Shown here: positions 34,980 to 43,512 of the stretch, piece after piece
How the letters are laid out: each line of letters opens with the position of its first letter
Numbering within the stretch: the stretch's first letter is position 1
Assembly (NCBI GenBank): GCA_050944475.1
Contig: JBMNRD010000002.1
Span: forward strand, 62,001-126,000
Reading direction: 5' to 3'
Length of the DNA stretch: 64,000 nucleotides
From: RGIG5612 sp050944475
GTDB lineage: Bacteria; Bacillota; Clostridia; Lachnospirales; Lachnospiraceae
Made by a program: the position numbers and the translations under genes
The notes under the pieces: model-generated
What the model was told of the DNA's origin: nothing
Database searches by the model: none
What the model saw: only the letters and a program-made list of their open reading frames with translations

Positions 34980-35007
34980 CACCGGATTCGAAAACAGCTT
35001 AACAGAT

Positions 35008-35044
35008 AAATTTACTGCCCTGCAAAACGCAGGGCAGTAAATTT
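35008..35044 (-). terminator. Terminator of the thlA-ctfA-ctfB operon
   Basis: Perfect 16-base arms (AAATTTACTGCCCTGC and its complement) surround a 5-base loop, 31 bases after the ctfB stop. The A/T-rich end of the stem provides the T-rich tail. Confidence 0.85.
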
Positions 35045-35075
35045 GAAAGATATGTTTCCGAACGGAACAATGCAA

Positions 35076-35738
35076 TTATTCCTCAGGTAGGCACATAACG
35101 CCGATTTCACCTTCAACAACAATAGGTGCGGCCGTAACAGCCTGGATATCTTCCAATGTCACTCCGGGAGCAAGCTCCTTTAACTCAAAGCCTTTTTCAG
35201 TGATTTCAAAAACGCCCATTTCCGTAACGACCATGTCAACTGCCTTCAAGGCAGTTGCAGGAAGTGAAATCTTTTCAAAAAGCTTCGGGGAGCCTTTTTG
35301 TGTATGCTGCATAGCAACAACAACCTTTTTTGCGCCGGCTACAAGGTCCATTGCTCCTCCCATACCCGGAACCATCTTGCCCGGAATAATATGCGAAGCA
35401 ATGTTGCCTTCCTGGTCAACCTGAAGTGCGCCTAAAACAGTCATGTCAACGTGGCCGCCGCGGATAATTCCGAAGGATGTTGCCGAATCAAAGAAAGCTG
35501 CGCCTTCAACAATGTCAACGTTGACTCCGCCTGCATTGATTACATTTTTATCGAGTGTTTCGGGAGTGGAAACAGGTCCCATTCCGATAATACCGTTCTC
35601 GGACTGAAGAGAAATGTCGATTCCCTCAGGGATGTAGTTGGAAACCATTGTGGGAAGACCTATTCCAAGGTTAACAACATATCCGTCTCTTAATTCCTGT
35701 GCTACACGGTGAGCAATAATTTCTCTGATGTCTGCCAT
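35076..35738 (-). CDS. ctfB: Acetoacetate/butyrate-type CoA-transferase subunit B
   Basis: This 220-residue beta subunit of a family I CoA-transferase carries the catalytic glutamate in SENGIIGMG (Glu47), to which CoA is transiently bound. Other signatures are NLGIGLPTMVSNYIP and GMGGAMDLVAGAKKVVVAM. Its sequence is of the acetoacetate:butyrate/acetate type. It begins on the stop of ctfA (TAATG) and ends the operon. With thiolase upstream, the operon could interconvert acetyl-CoA, acetoacetyl-CoA and free acids; the direction cannot be told from sequence. Confidence 0.93.
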   Translation of the reverse strand: MADIREIIAHRVAQELRDGYVVNLGIGLPTMVSNYIPEGIDISLQSENGIIGMGPVSTPETLDKNVINAGGVNVDIVEGAAFFDSATSFGIIRGGHVDMTVLGALQVDQEGNIASHIIPGKMVPGMGGAMDLVAGAKKVVVAMQHTQKGSPKLFEKISLPATALKAVDMVVTEMGVFEITEKGFELKELAPGVTLEDIQAVTAAPIVVEGEIGVMCLPEE

Positions 35739-36430
35739 TATTTTTCACCTCCTACAATATAGTCAACGAAGATATATGGAGTCTGTATATAATCAGGCTC
35801 AAGCTCTCCAACTTCAACAATTTTTTCAGCTGCAACAATGACAGTGTCAGCTGCGGTAGCCATAACCTGCTGGAAGTTTTTGGTTGTACCCTTATAGAAT
35901 ACATTGCCCTTTTTATCAACAATGCTTCCGCGAAGGAGGGCAAAATCAGCACGCAACGGCATCTCGAGGAGATATTCCTTGCCTTCGATTACAAGTGTTT
36001 CCTTGCCTTCGGCAACTTCCGTTCCGACACCGGTAGCGGTAAGAACTCCGCCAAGGCCTGCACCGCCCGCACGAATTTTTTCCGCCATTGAACCCTGTGG
36101 AACCAACTCAACTTCAAGCTCGCCCGAATTCATCTGCTCGGCAACCTGCCTGTTAAGGCCGATATGGGTTGCGATAAGTTTTTTTACACTATGATTCTTA
36201 ATAAGCTTTCCGCAACCTGTGGGAGCAGCGGTTTCAACACCGGCCTCATCGAATGTCGGACCGAATCCGCCGTCATTACAAATTACAGTAAGATTCTTTG
36301 CGTCACGCTCAACAAGCGCGTCCATAAGAATCTCAGGAGTGCCGTTCGCCATAAATCCGCCAATCATGACACTGGAGCCGTCTTTGACCATGGCGGCAGC
36401 TTCGGCAGCTGTGATCATTTTGTCTTTCAT
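35738..36430 (-). CDS. ctfA: Acetoacetate/butyrate-type CoA-transferase subunit A
   Basis: The 230-residue alpha subunit pairs with ctfB. Family I signatures are DGSSVMIGGFMANGTP, the glycine-rich region QGSMAEKIRAGGAGLGGVLTATGVGT split into conserved blocks, and RADFALLRGSIVDKKGN. It follows thlA by 42 bases and shares its stop with the ctfB start. The two-subunit form contrasts with the single-chain CoA-transferase at 58.7-60.0 kb. Confidence 0.93.
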   Translation of the reverse strand: MKDKMITAAEAAAMVKDGSSVMIGGFMANGTPEILMDALVERDAKNLTVICNDGGFGPTFDEAGVETAAPTGCGKLIKNHSVKKLIATHIGLNRQVAEQMNSGELEVELVPQGSMAEKIRAGGAGLGGVLTATGVGTEVAEGKETLVIEGKEYLLEMPLRADFALLRGSIVDKKGNVFYKGTTKNFQQVMATAADTVIVAAEKIVEVGELEPDYIQTPYIFVDYIVGGEK

Positions 36431-36472
36431 ATAAAATCCATCCCTTCAAAAAATTATAAAATACTAATTCAA

Positions 36473-37654
36473 TCAGTCTCTCTTAACAATAAGTGCCTGA
36501 CCCTGTCCGCCACCGATACAAAGCGTTGCAAGACCTGTCTTCGCATCTCTCTTCTGCATTTCGTAAAGGAGAGTAACGAGGATTCGTGCTCCGGATGCAC
36601 CAATCGGGTGTCCGAGGGCGATGGCACCGCCGTTAACATTAACCTTGCTCATATCAAAACCCAGATCTCCGGCAACAGCAAGAGATTGGGCTGCGAACGC
36701 CTCATTTGCCTCAATGAGGTCGAAATCATCAATAGTCATCCCTGCTTTCTCCATTGCTTTCTTTGAAGCCGGAACAGGACCAACGCCCATAATGGCAGGA
36801 TCAACACCGGCCGTGGCGTAGGAAACGATGGTGGCAAGAGGCTTAATTCCGAGTTCATCAGCTTTTTCCTTGCTCATAATAACAAGGGCTGCCGCGCTGT
36901 CATTGATACCGGATGCATTGGCTGCCGTAACTGTTCCGTCCTTCTTAAAGGCAGGTCTGAGTTTTGCAACCCTCTCCATTGAAGAGCCGCGGGTAAGATG
37001 CTCATCGGTATCAAAAATAATGGGGTCGCCCTTCCTTTGCGGAACAGGGACCGGAACGATTTCGTCTTTGAATCTGCCTGAATCAACGGCTGCCTCGGCC
37101 TTGTTCTGGCTGGCAACGGCGAATTCATCCTGCATTTCTCTTGTAAGATTATACTTCTCAGCAATGTTCTCGGCAGTGATGCCCATGTGAACGTCGTTAA
37201 AAACATCCCACAAGCCGTCGTTAACCGTGATATCAACCATTGGGACATTGTTCATTCTTGCTCCCCAACGGGCTGCCGGCATGGCGTAAGGTGCAGCCGA
37301 CATATTCTCTGTTCCGCCCGCGACAATGATATCAGCCTCTCCCGACTTGATCTGATTTGCGGCAAGGGCAACGGCCTTAAGTCCCGACCCGCATACGATA
37401 TTGATTGTCATAGCTGTGCATTCAATCGGCAGTCCGGCTCTGATTGATGCCTGACGGGCCGGATTTTGCCCAAGACCTGCCTGAAGGACGTTGCCGAAAA
37501 TAACTTCATCAACCTGCTCGGGCTTAACACCTGCTCTTTCAACCGCTTCCTTGATTACGATTGCGCCAAGTTCTACAGCAGGAACATCCTTAAGTGTGCC
37601 TCCGAATTTGCCGATAGCAGTTCTGCAGGCGCTTGCAATTACTACTTCTTTCAT
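36473..37654 (-). CDS. thlA: Acetyl-CoA acetyltransferase (thiolase)
   Basis: This 393-residue biosynthetic-type thiolase condenses two acetyl-CoA to acetoacetyl-CoA or does the reverse. The nucleophilic cysteine is in NIVCGSGLKAV, the active-site histidine in NGGAIALGHPIGASGAR, and the second cysteine in LCIGGGQGQALIVKR. The length is typical. AGGAGG precedes the ATG. A good promoter lies upstream, and ctfA-ctfB follow, so this is an acetoacetyl-CoA operon like those of butyrate- or acetone-forming clostridia. The thiolase at 55-56 kb is a different family. Confidence 0.96.
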   Translation of the reverse strand: MKEVVIASACRTAIGKFGGTLKDVPAVELGAIVIKEAVERAGVKPEQVDEVIFGNVLQAGLGQNPARQASIRAGLPIECTAMTINIVCGSGLKAVALAANQIKSGEADIIVAGGTENMSAAPYAMPAARWGARMNNVPMVDITVNDGLWDVFNDVHMGITAENIAEKYNLTREMQDEFAVASQNKAEAAVDSGRFKDEIVPVPVPQRKGDPIIFDTDEHLTRGSSMERVAKLRPAFKKDGTVTAANASGINDSAAALVIMSKEKADELGIKPLATIVSYATAGVDPAIMGVGPVPASKKAMEKAGMTIDDFDLIEANEAFAAQSLAVAGDLGFDMSKVNVNGGAIALGHPIGASGARILVTLLYEMQKRDAKTGLATLCIGGGQGQALIVKRD

Positions 37655-37713
37655 TTTATAAGCCTCCTTTTAATTCCTTCCCATCGGGAAATGATTTGAA
37701 AAAATGCTGCATA

Positions 37714-37726
37714 TGCTTATTAAGCA
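37714..37726. promoter_or_regulatory. Palindrome in the thlA leader
   Basis: TGCTTATTAAGCA is a 13-base palindrome (one central base unpaired) located about 15 bases downstream of the -10 element of the thlA promoter, a position where a repressor would block transcription. No regulator is known to match it. Confidence 0.35.
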
Positions 37727-37740
37727 ATATCTCTTCTTAA

Positions 37741-37769
37741 ATCATACCCCTTTAAACAACAAAAATCAA
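37741..37769 (-). promoter_or_regulatory. Promoter of thlA-ctfA-ctfB
   Basis: The minus strand has TTGATT, a 17-base spacer and TATGAT. The -35 overlaps the end of the upstream unknown gene. Confidence 0.65.
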
Positions 37770-38938
37770 CACTCTCTTGGGGTATCTTTTACATATATGT
37801 AATACTTTTCATCCTTTGAAATGCCCATATTATAATAACCTTTTTCTTCATGAATCAGCTCAAGACGGGGCGCTTTATAGATACGCACGAAATTTCTTCT
37901 ACCCCTTTTTCTGTGGAAAATAAAAAGTTTCCCTTGAACGTCCTCAAACGTTTCATCAAAAAAAACATAGTCGTTTTCATCCCCCGCAACATTATAAAAA
38001 ATTGTCCGCTCATCTACCCGGGTGCGGACATAAGGCTTGTTGTCGATAAGAAAAGCAAGGGGAAGATCATTTTTTTCAACGCCTTCATTCATACACCTTA
38101 CTACTTCATCGATTTCAGAATTATAAAAAACGGATTCTGCTTTCATATCCTTGGGATCATATATTGAAAAAATAATATAATCTCCCCTGACAATCGGACT
38201 CGCGATGAATTTATCAAAAAATGCAGTCGCAAGAATCCTGAAACCGCTGAAGGCATTGCCAATTTGAAGTCCGGAAATAAATCCGGACATAGTGCCGTAA
38301 TATACATTCTCCACCAGCGCATCGCTTTCAGTGTTCATCTTCAGGCGGTCATCTTCAAGAAAGGAAAAACCGGTTTTAACCATTATGGAATTGGACGAAA
38401 CGGGAATAACGGAATTGATACCGTTACTTGTCAGATTGCTATCGGAAACAAGGGCGCATTGCCCGGTATCGGTATTATAAAGGTTGGCAGAAAACATTAT
38501 GTTCCCGGTTGATTCATCTAAAGTATCGTCACTCCGCATTTCAGTCTGAACAAGCAGTTGGTTTTCTGCGAGCGCAAAGATGCGAAGATGTTTTTTTCTT
38601 TGGATAATCAGTTCGTCACCGTCAATTGTCAATATCCGCTCCGGAGCTCCCGCCTCAAGGTTATGCCTGTAAAAATCAATATGTATGCCAGCATTATCAT
38701 GTACACAGGACACATAAAAGGAAACGGTTGATTCCCATAGGCAGTTATTCACAGGAAGGAACATCTGTTTCTCTATGTCGGGCACAATGTCGGTAACGGT
38801 ATTTTTGTCCGGATTATACAGTGAGAGATCATACAGATTCGCCCCGGACTCCGTTGGCAAATAGACCTCAAGGATTTTTTCGCCCTTGAAAATCAAGTCC
38901 TCTATCCGGTCTTTCTTTTTTATGATTCTTACATCCAT
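37766..38938 (-). CDS. Conserved-looking protein of unknown function
   Basis: I do not recognise this 390-residue protein. It has no signal peptide or membrane segment and no catalytic motif. Short beta-strand-like stretches recur with phrases such as NLYDLSLYNPDKNTV, YIIFSIYDPKDM and YYNMGISKDEKYYIYV, which suggests a beta-propeller. The start is taken as ATG 38938, two bases after the proB stop; TTG 38944 is also possible. It ends in the thlA promoter. Cotranscription with proB is likely from the spacing, but a link to proline synthesis is not evident. Confidence 0.7.
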   Translation of the reverse strand: MDVRIIKKKDRIEDLIFKGEKILEVYLPTESGANLYDLSLYNPDKNTVTDIVPDIEKQMFLPVNNCLWESTVSFYVSCVHDNAGIHIDFYRHNLEAGAPERILTIDGDELIIQRKKHLRIFALAENQLLVQTEMRSDDTLDESTGNIMFSANLYNTDTGQCALVSDSNLTSNGINSVIPVSSNSIMVKTGFSFLEDDRLKMNTESDALVENVYYGTMSGFISGLQIGNAFSGFRILATAFFDKFIASPIVRGDYIIFSIYDPKDMKAESVFYNSEIDEVVRCMNEGVEKNDLPLAFLIDNKPYVRTRVDERTIFYNVAGDENDYVFFDETFEDVQGKLFIFHRKRGRRNFVRIYKAPRLELIHEEKGYYNMGISKDEKYYIYVKDTPREC

Positions 38939-38940
38939 AA

Positions 38941-39783
38941 TCAATCTTTAATGTCAAATTCCTCAAAATGAAAAACTCTGTTATCGGAGGCATTGAAAAG
39001 TGTCCCGATATTTTCTCCGTTTAAAACTTTGTAGATGTTATTCAAATCGCCGGCATTGGTGATAACCATATCAATTCCTGCATCGGTTGCGATTCTTGCA
39101 GCCTCAAGCTTTGACACCATTCCGCCCGTTCCGTAACCGGTGCCGGGTGTTTTTCGGCCCATGCTTACTATCTCCTCATTCAAATCATCAACATATGGAA
39201 TAAAAGTTGCGTTGGGATTCGTTTTGGGATTGTCATCGTACAGGCCGTCAATATCGGAAAGAATAATCAGCAAATCAGCATCCGCCAGTATTGACACCAT
39301 TGCGGAAAGGCAGTCGTTATCGCCGAATTCTATCTCTTCGGTTGTCACCGTGTCATTCTCGTTTACGATGGGAACGACTTTCATTTTTATCAATTCTTTA
39401 AAGGTATTGGCGGCATTTGTCCGGGTAAGCTCCGAATGGATGGTATATCTTGTCAGCAGTATCTGGGCCGCTGTCTTGCCATATTGGGCAAACATCCTTT
39501 GGTATACGGTAATCAGCTTTGCCTGGCCGACTGCTGCGCATGCCTGTCTTACGGGAATTGTACCGTCTGATAAAGCAAGACCCATGATGTTTCTTCCGGT
39601 TGAAATCGCGCCTGATGAAACCAGGATGACATCCTTGCCGTCACCCGTAATATCCACAATAATCCTTACCAGTTGTTCAATCCTGAGATAATCCAATTGG
39701 CCGGTTTCTGAGTGAAACAGGGATGATGAACCTATTTTAATTACGATTCTGGATTTGCTTTTTAGTCTTGCTCTGTTGTCCAT
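38941..39783 (-). CDS. proB: Glutamate 5-kinase, short form
   Basis: ProB phosphorylates glutamate in the first step of proline synthesis. The 280-residue protein has the amino-acid kinase fold with RIVIKIGSSSL, VSSGAISTGRNIMGL, VPIVNENDTVTTEEIEFGDND and GTGYGTGGMVSKLEAARIATDAG, all typical. It lacks the C-terminal PUA domain (~100 residues) present in E. coli ProB. No proA gene lies next to it in this window; instead the unknown gene follows after 2 bases. Confidence 0.94.
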   Translation of the reverse strand: MDNRARLKSKSRIVIKIGSSSLFHSETGQLDYLRIEQLVRIIVDITGDGKDVILVSSGAISTGRNIMGLALSDGTIPVRQACAAVGQAKLITVYQRMFAQYGKTAAQILLTRYTIHSELTRTNAANTFKELIKMKVVPIVNENDTVTTEEIEFGDNDCLSAMVSILADADLLIILSDIDGLYDDNPKTNPNATFIPYVDDLNEEIVSMGRKTPGTGYGTGGMVSKLEAARIATDAGIDMVITNAGDLNNIYKVLNGENIGTLFNASDNRVFHFEEFDIKD

Positions 39784-39857
39784 GTTATGACCTCTGAAAC
39801 TTATTGCAATAATAATGAAATGAAGTATGAGTAAAATTATTCCTTTTTTTATTTAAC

Positions 39858-39884
39858 GGCGGTGCATAAAACAAATGCACCGCC
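39858..39884. terminator. Hairpin after the EF-G-like gene
   Basis: Perfect 10-base arms (GGCGGTGCAT and its complement) surround a 7-base loop, 32 bases past the EF-G-like stop codon. The minus strand is followed by an A-run, not a T-run, so it is not a classical intrinsic terminator; it may stabilise the 3' end of the transcript. Confidence 0.45.
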
Positions 39885-39916
39885 ACCAATAATTATCGTA
39901 TTTAGATATACGTATC

Positions 39917-42004
39917 TTATTCGTCGTCCTTAGACTGGCGAGCTGCGATTTCCTTTTGCTGAACTTCAGCGGGAGCCTGCTCATAGCGGGCGAATTCATA
40001 AGAGAAATCGCCAAAACCGCCTGTCATGGACCGGAGCGTGGTTGAATATCCGAAAAGCTCCGACATCGGGATATCGGCCTCAACACAGGTCTTGCCGTCT
40101 TCAGTCGGATTCATTCCGAGAACGCGCCCTCTCTTCTTATTAAGGTCTCCCATAACATCTCCCGTGAACCTTTCGGGAACGACGACCTTAAGGGAAGCAA
40201 TGGGTTCAAGAAGAACAGGTGAAGCCTCCATAAAGCCCTTCTTGAATGCAAGGATGGTTGCCATCTTAAAAGCCAGCTCGGAAGAGTCAACGGGGTGATA
40301 AGAGCCGTCAATAAGTGTTGCCTTAACACCAACAACAGGATAACCCGCAAGCGGCCCTTTCTGGACACTTTCCTGAAGACCTTTTTCTACGGCCGGGAAG
40401 TAATTCTTAGGTACTGAACCGCCAAAAATCTTCTCCTCAAATTCATATATTTCCTCGGTGTTCCCCAGAGGTTCAAAAATCATCTTAACATGACCGTACT
40501 GGCCGTGCCCGCCGGTTTGTTTTTTGTGCTTCCCTTCAACCTCTGCGGATTTTCGCAGAGTCTCGCGGAACGGGAAAGCGGGCTTGTCAAGAACAACATC
40601 AACGTTGTACTTCTCCTTCATCTTGGAAACGGCAACATCGATATGCTGGTCACCGATGCCATAAATGAGAGTCTGTCTGTTTTCCTCATCCGCAACGACT
40701 TTAAGAGTCAGGTCTTCAGCACAAAGCTTGGCAAAGGCCTGAGAAATCTTATCTTCATCACCCTTATTTGCAGCGGAATATCTCATGTAAGTATAGGGTA
40801 TGGTAACCTTGAATTTTGTAAGGACAATAGGACGTTCCTTTCTGGAAAGGGTATCCCTTGTCTTTGCAAGGTTCAACTTGCCGATGGCGCCAATATCGCC
40901 GGGCTGAATTTCCTTGACTTCTTCAAAGTTCTTGCCGCGCATAATATAAATCTTGGAAATCTTTTCGCTCTCACCTGTCTCGGCATTGTAAACAGTGTCA
41001 TCGCTCATAAGTGTTCCTGAAAAAACTTTAACAAGGGAATATTTTCCGATGAAGGGATCCATGATTGTCTTGAAAACATACGCCGCAAGCGGCTTGTCAG
41101 GGGCACATTCGCAGATAAAAGTCTCATCGGATTCGGTCAGCTTGCCGTATTTTTTGACTGGCGACTTATCAGGAGACGGAAAATAACGCTCGATACTTTC
41201 TAAAACCATCTTGGCACCGTAATTTTTAACAGAAGCACCAATCTGAACGGGAACAATATCTCCTTCGGTAACACTGCTCTTAAGAGCACCCATGATTTCC
41301 TCAAGGGTAAATTCATCCCCTTCAAAATATTTTTCCATCAGTTCTTCCGATGTTTCGGCAACGGCCTCCATAATCATATCTCTGGACTCCTCGAGACTGT
41401 TCTGAAGTTCATTCGGAACATCGCACACATCATAAGAACCGTCTGCCTTGTATTTTCTTCCGGCTTGACGAATTACATTAACATAACCCGTAAAATTTTC
41501 TTTTTCCATAATAGGAAGATGGAAAGGAGCAATCTTTTTACCAAACTCATTCTTGAGGTCATTAACAACTTTCATAAAATCGGCATGAGGAAGGTCCATG
41601 CCTGAAACATAGATGATTCTCGGGAGGGAAAGCTTCTCACAGAATTCCCATGCCCTGTGAGTACCAACCTCGATGCCGGATCTGGCATCGACTACAATAA
41701 TAGCCGCATCAGCTACTCCAAGACATTCCTCCTGCGCGCCGACAAAATCAAAATATCCCGGGGTATCGAGAATGTTCATTTTAATTCCGTTGAACTCAAT
41801 CGGAACAATATTGGAGCTGATTGAAAACTTTCTCTTTATCTCCTCCTTGTCGAAGTCGCTGATGGTATTTCCGTCGGTAATATTCCCCATTCTTGTAATG
41901 ATACCTGTGGTAAAAGCCATTGCCTCAACCAAAGTAGTCTTTCCTGAACCGCCGTGGCCGAGTAAAACTACGTTTCTGACATTTTCCGTCTTATAAACAT
42001 TCAT
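39917..42004 (-). CDS. Elongation factor G-like GTPase, divergent paralogue
   Basis: This 695-residue protein has all five EF-G domains: the G domain with P-loop GHGGSGKT (residues 16-23) and switch II DTPGYFDF (80-87), domains II-III, the domain IV block QTGGHGQYGHVKM, and the C-terminal domain with FGYSTTLRSMTGGFGDF. The P-loop GHGGSGKT is that of the EF-G-like subfamily (FusA2 type) rather than the housekeeping AHxDAGKT form. At the G4 site NKMD is replaced by SGMD (134-137), which is unusual. It stands alone, not with rpsL-rpsG-tuf, so it is probably not the main EF-G. GGAGGTG precedes the ATG. Confidence 0.9.
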   Translation of the reverse strand: MNVYKTENVRNVVLLGHGGSGKTTLVEAMAFTTGIITRMGNITDGNTISDFDKEEIKRKFSISSNIVPIEFNGIKMNILDTPGYFDFVGAQEECLGVADAAIIVVDARSGIEVGTHRAWEFCEKLSLPRIIYVSGMDLPHADFMKVVNDLKNEFGKKIAPFHLPIMEKENFTGYVNVIRQAGRKYKADGSYDVCDVPNELQNSLEESRDMIMEAVAETSEELMEKYFEGDEFTLEEIMGALKSSVTEGDIVPVQIGASVKNYGAKMVLESIERYFPSPDKSPVKKYGKLTESDETFICECAPDKPLAAYVFKTIMDPFIGKYSLVKVFSGTLMSDDTVYNAETGESEKISKIYIMRGKNFEEVKEIQPGDIGAIGKLNLAKTRDTLSRKERPIVLTKFKVTIPYTYMRYSAANKGDEDKISQAFAKLCAEDLTLKVVADEENRQTLIYGIGDQHIDVAVSKMKEKYNVDVVLDKPAFPFRETLRKSAEVEGKHKKQTGGHGQYGHVKMIFEPLGNTEEIYEFEEKIFGGSVPKNYFPAVEKGLQESVQKGPLAGYPVVGVKATLIDGSYHPVDSSELAFKMATILAFKKGFMEASPVLLEPIASLKVVVPERFTGDVMGDLNKKRGRVLGMNPTEDGKTCVEADIPMSELFGYSTTLRSMTGGFGDFSYEFARYEQAPAEVQQKEIAARQSKDDE

Positions 42005-42040
42005 ATATAGAACACCTCCAAAAATAATATGCCTCTTTAT

Positions 42041-42069
42041 ATATTACAAGAAAGGGCATAGATTCACAA
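42041..42069 (-). promoter_or_regulatory. Promoter of the EF-G-like gene
   Basis: The minus strand has TTGTGA, a 17-base spacer and TAATAT, about 35 bases before the start. Confidence 0.6.
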
Positions 42070-42113
42070 GTAATTTTTTCAGAAGAAGCTGCTGCTTTCT
42101 TATTAATTAAAAA

Positions 42114-42167
42114 GCTCTTGTTTATCTTTCTTGTGCCGGCTTACGCCTGAAGATGATAAACAAGAGC
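42114..42167 (-). terminator. Terminator of recA
   Basis: Perfect 13-base arms (GCTCTTGTTTATC and its complement) with a 28-base loop are followed on the minus strand by TTTTTAATTAA. It lies 37 bases after the recA stop and before the EF-G promoter. Confidence 0.85.
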
Positions 42168-42203
42168 CATTTGTCGGAAAACAAGATATATTCTCTGCAA
42201 AAA

Positions 42204-43304
42204 TCAATCTATGTCAAGGTCATCGGGATCGACTTCGGCAGTTTTAATTCCTATTTCTTCGTTCGCAGGTTCATTCTCGGGAATCTCTCCGGCAGCATCG
42301 GGAATATCAACATCGTCAAAGCCGAGCCGGCTCCTTACCATCGACTTGATTTTCTCATAGAATTCGGGATTTGCTTTCATATAGGACTTAACATTTTCTC
42401 TTCCCTGCCCGATTTTTTCATTCTGATATGAGTACCAGGCACCGCTTTTGTCAATAATCCTGAATTCAACGGCCTGATCAATGATGTCCCCGACTGCTGA
42501 AATACCTTCGCCGAAGATAATATCAAACTCTGCCTCACGGAACGGAGGCGCCACCTTGTTCTTAACAACCTTCGCTCGGACACGGTTGCCGATGACCTCA
42601 CCTGCCGCCTTCAGCTGTTCAATACGGCGGATATCAATCCTTATGGAAGCATAGAACTTCAGAGCACGTCCTCCTGTGGTGGTCTCGGACGGGCCATAGA
42701 ATACGCCTATCTTCTCCCGAAGCTGGTTTATAAAGATTATAGTGCAGTTTGTCTTTGAAACTATAGCTGTCAGCTTCCTAAGGGCCTGTGACATCAATCT
42801 GGCCTGGGAGCCGACGGTTGCATCGCCCATTTCACCGTCTATCTCATGTTTCGGCACCAGGGCGGCAACCGAGTCAATGATGATGATATCAATGGCGCCG
42901 GAACGCACCATCGTTTCACAAATCTCAAGCCCCTGCTCACCGTAGTCAGGCTGGGAAATGTAAAGATTATCAACATCTACGCCTATGTCACGGGCATATT
43001 TGGGATCGAGGGCATGTTCCGCGTCAATAAAACCTGCAACTCCTCCCGATTTTTGAACCTCGGCAACTATATGCAGGGCAAGCGTTGTCTTGCCGCTGGC
43101 TTCCGGACCGTATATTTCAATAATCCTGCCCCGGGGAATACCCCCTACTCCAAGCGCCTTATCAAGACTTATTGAGCCGGTGGAAACAGTATCGACATCC
43201 ATAGCGGTTTTGTCGCCGAGCTTCATGACGGCGCCCTTGCCGTAATCCTTCTCTATCTTGCTTATTGCGGCATCAATGGCCTTTTGCTTTTGATTTCTGT
43301 CCAT
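42204..43304 (-). CDS. recA: Recombinase RecA
   Basis: RecA forms filaments on single-stranded DNA, carries out strand exchange and triggers LexA cleavage. The 366-residue protein has Walker A GPEASGKTTL, IIIIDSVAALVPKHEIDGEMG, the L2-region FINQLREKIGVFYGPSETTTGGRALKF split by conserved blocks, and an acidic C-terminal tail. The length and order are standard. A single-gene transcription unit is likely: promoter at 43345-43373 with an SOS box and a strong terminator at 42114-42167. Confidence 0.98.
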   Translation of the reverse strand: MDRNQKQKAIDAAISKIEKDYGKGAVMKLGDKTAMDVDTVSTGSISLDKALGVGGIPRGRIIEIYGPEASGKTTLALHIVAEVQKSGGVAGFIDAEHALDPKYARDIGVDVDNLYISQPDYGEQGLEICETMVRSGAIDIIIIDSVAALVPKHEIDGEMGDATVGSQARLMSQALRKLTAIVSKTNCTIIFINQLREKIGVFYGPSETTTGGRALKFYASIRIDIRRIEQLKAAGEVIGNRVRAKVVKNKVAPPFREAEFDIIFGEGISAVGDIIDQAVEFRIIDKSGAWYSYQNEKIGQGRENVKSYMKANPEFYEKIKSMVRSRLGFDDVDIPDAAGEIPENEPANEEIGIKTAEVDPDDLDID

Positions 43305-43325
43305 TTTTCTCTCCTTTTACAGAAC

Positions 43326-43339
43326 CGAACTTATGTTCG
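43326..43339 (-). promoter_or_regulatory. SOS box of recA
   Basis: CGAACTTATGTTCG has both CGAAC/GTTCG half-sites perfect and sits just downstream of the -10 element. It is the best SOS box in the window. Confidence 0.92.
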
Positions 43340-43344
43340 CTTTT

Positions 43345-43373
43345 ATAATAATGCATAGGGCAACTCTTGTCAA
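43345..43373 (-). promoter_or_regulatory. Strong promoter of recA
   Basis: The minus strand has a perfect TTGACA, a 17-base spacer and TATTAT, directly upstream of the SOS box. Confidence 0.85.
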
Positions 43374-43432
43374 TAAAAATCTTGAAATAATTTTTGAGAT
43401 TAAGAAAAAAGTTTCCCTGAAAAAAATACACA

Positions 43433-43460
43433 CCGGCATGGCAATAAGATACCATACCGG
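43433..43460. terminator. Terminator after pgsA
   Basis: On the minus strand CCGGTATGG pairs with CCATGCCGG (one G-T pair) around a 10-base loop, with a run of seven T shortly after (revealed as A at 43420-43426). The plus side is also followed by T-rich sequence. It separates the long pgsA-side operon from recA. Confidence 0.75.
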
Positions 43461-43512
43461 CATATTTTTTTCCATCTATAGGAAAGAAAATTAAACGAAT
43501 TGTAATATTGTA

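Noticed and set aside
39140..39691. Plus-strand frame of 183 codons opposite proB
   Set aside because: It is a shadow of a confidently identified kinase gene.
40490..41020. Plus-strand frame of 176 codons opposite the EF-G-like gene
   Set aside because: It is antisense to a conserved coding region, with no family signature.
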